A stretch of DNA of 7,476 nt. Source: an uncultured Lachnospiraceae bacterium (GTDB taxonomy: Bacteria; Bacillota; Clostridia; Lachnospirales; Lachnospiraceae). Both the position numbers and the translations under genes were made by a program. The notes under the pieces were generated by a model, which did no database searches, was not told the origin of the DNA, and worked only from the letters and a program-made list of their open reading frames with translations. Shown one piece after another: positions 7,345-7,476 of the stretch. Numbering within the stretch: the first letter of the stretch is position 1; every line of letters starts with the position of its first letter. The DNA is taken from contig CADCQU010000074.1 of assembly GCA_902803635.1 (NCBI GenBank), forward strand, positions 1-7,476. Reading direction: 5' to 3'.

Positions 7345-7395
7345 ATATAAATAGAAATAACTTTACAATTAAGATGGTTACCGTTACTATTCAGG

Positions 7396-7414
7396 CGGCC
7401 CCGTAAAAAGGCCG
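7396..7414. repeat. Small inverted repeat CGGCC / GGCCG
   Basis: CGGCC at 7396-7400 and GGCCG at 7410-7414 flank CCGTAAAAA. It forms a short GC stem in the spacer upstream of the bioY promoter. No T-run follows on the plus strand; on the minus strand there is none either, as the T-run is in the loop. It may be part of a repeated intergenic element together with the right-edge repeat. Confidence 0.35.
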
Positions 7415-7430
7415 TTCCACCTCATGAAAG

Positions 7431-7462
7431 ACAATGTCATTCTGAGCGAAGCGAAGAATCCC
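7431..7462. repeat. Right-edge dispersed repeat containing GTCATTCTGAGCGAAGCG
   Basis: The sequence starting at ACAATGTCATTCTGAG and ending at AGAATCCC contains the GTCATTCTGAGCGAAGCG...AGAATC core, which I remember as a dispersed intergenic repeat in many bacterial genomes. It has a small dyad, ATTCT (7439-7443) / AGAAT (7455-7459). The unit probably continues past the window edge, so its boundaries are not known. Identification is from memory and only one copy is visible here. Confidence 0.5.
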
Positions 7463-7476
7463 GTAAGTTTTCTCGC

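Noticed and set aside
7338..7406. 22-codon plus-strand ORF (ATG at 7338, TAA at 7404) with an AAGGGA stretch upstream
   Set aside because: It overlaps the candidate bioY promoter and the GC inverted repeat, has no recognisable feature, and is short enough to be chance. Conservation in relatives would be needed to revive it.

Overview
The window is GC-rich DNA that looks like a Gram-positive, gut-type Clostridia (Lachnospiraceae or Oscillospirales-like). This placement is an inference. It rests on the C-terminal module of the large protein, which I remember from big secreted proteins of that group, on a strong AGGAGG Shine-Dalgarno site, on a solitary BioY, and on intergenic palindromic repeats of a style seen in those genomes. 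No rRNA or other taxonomic marker is present.

Layout: bases 1-6340 (+) are the 3' part of one giant gene that enters from the left edge. About 2,112 codons are visible and the true start lies outside the window. The product is a beta-rich, multi-domain protein that looks exported. In order it has a beta-sheet N-part, a long beta-propeller-like repeat region, two CARDB-like domains, several Ig-like or jelly-roll-like modules, and a distinctive C-terminal module of about 300 residues. It ends without LPXTG, a hydrophobic tail or SLH repeats, so any anchoring signal must be in the missing N-part.

Bases 6341-6607 separate this gene from a convergent neighbour. They hold a palindromic intergenic repeat (two strong hairpins plus a short partial second copy upstream) and a strong bidirectional terminator that serves both genes. 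Bases 6608-7189 (-) encode BioY, the biotin-binding S component of an ECF vitamin transporter, with all its hallmark motifs. Its own ECF ATPases and T protein are not here, so it probably shares a module encoded elsewhere.

Bases 7190-7476 hold the bioY ribosome binding site, a leader hairpin, a candidate promoter in an AT-rich patch, and a repeat at the right edge. The two genes have no evident functional link; they only share a terminator. I found no defence system, mobile-element gene, CRISPR array, tRNA or rRNA. The least explained items are the C-terminal module of the giant protein and the intergenic repeats.
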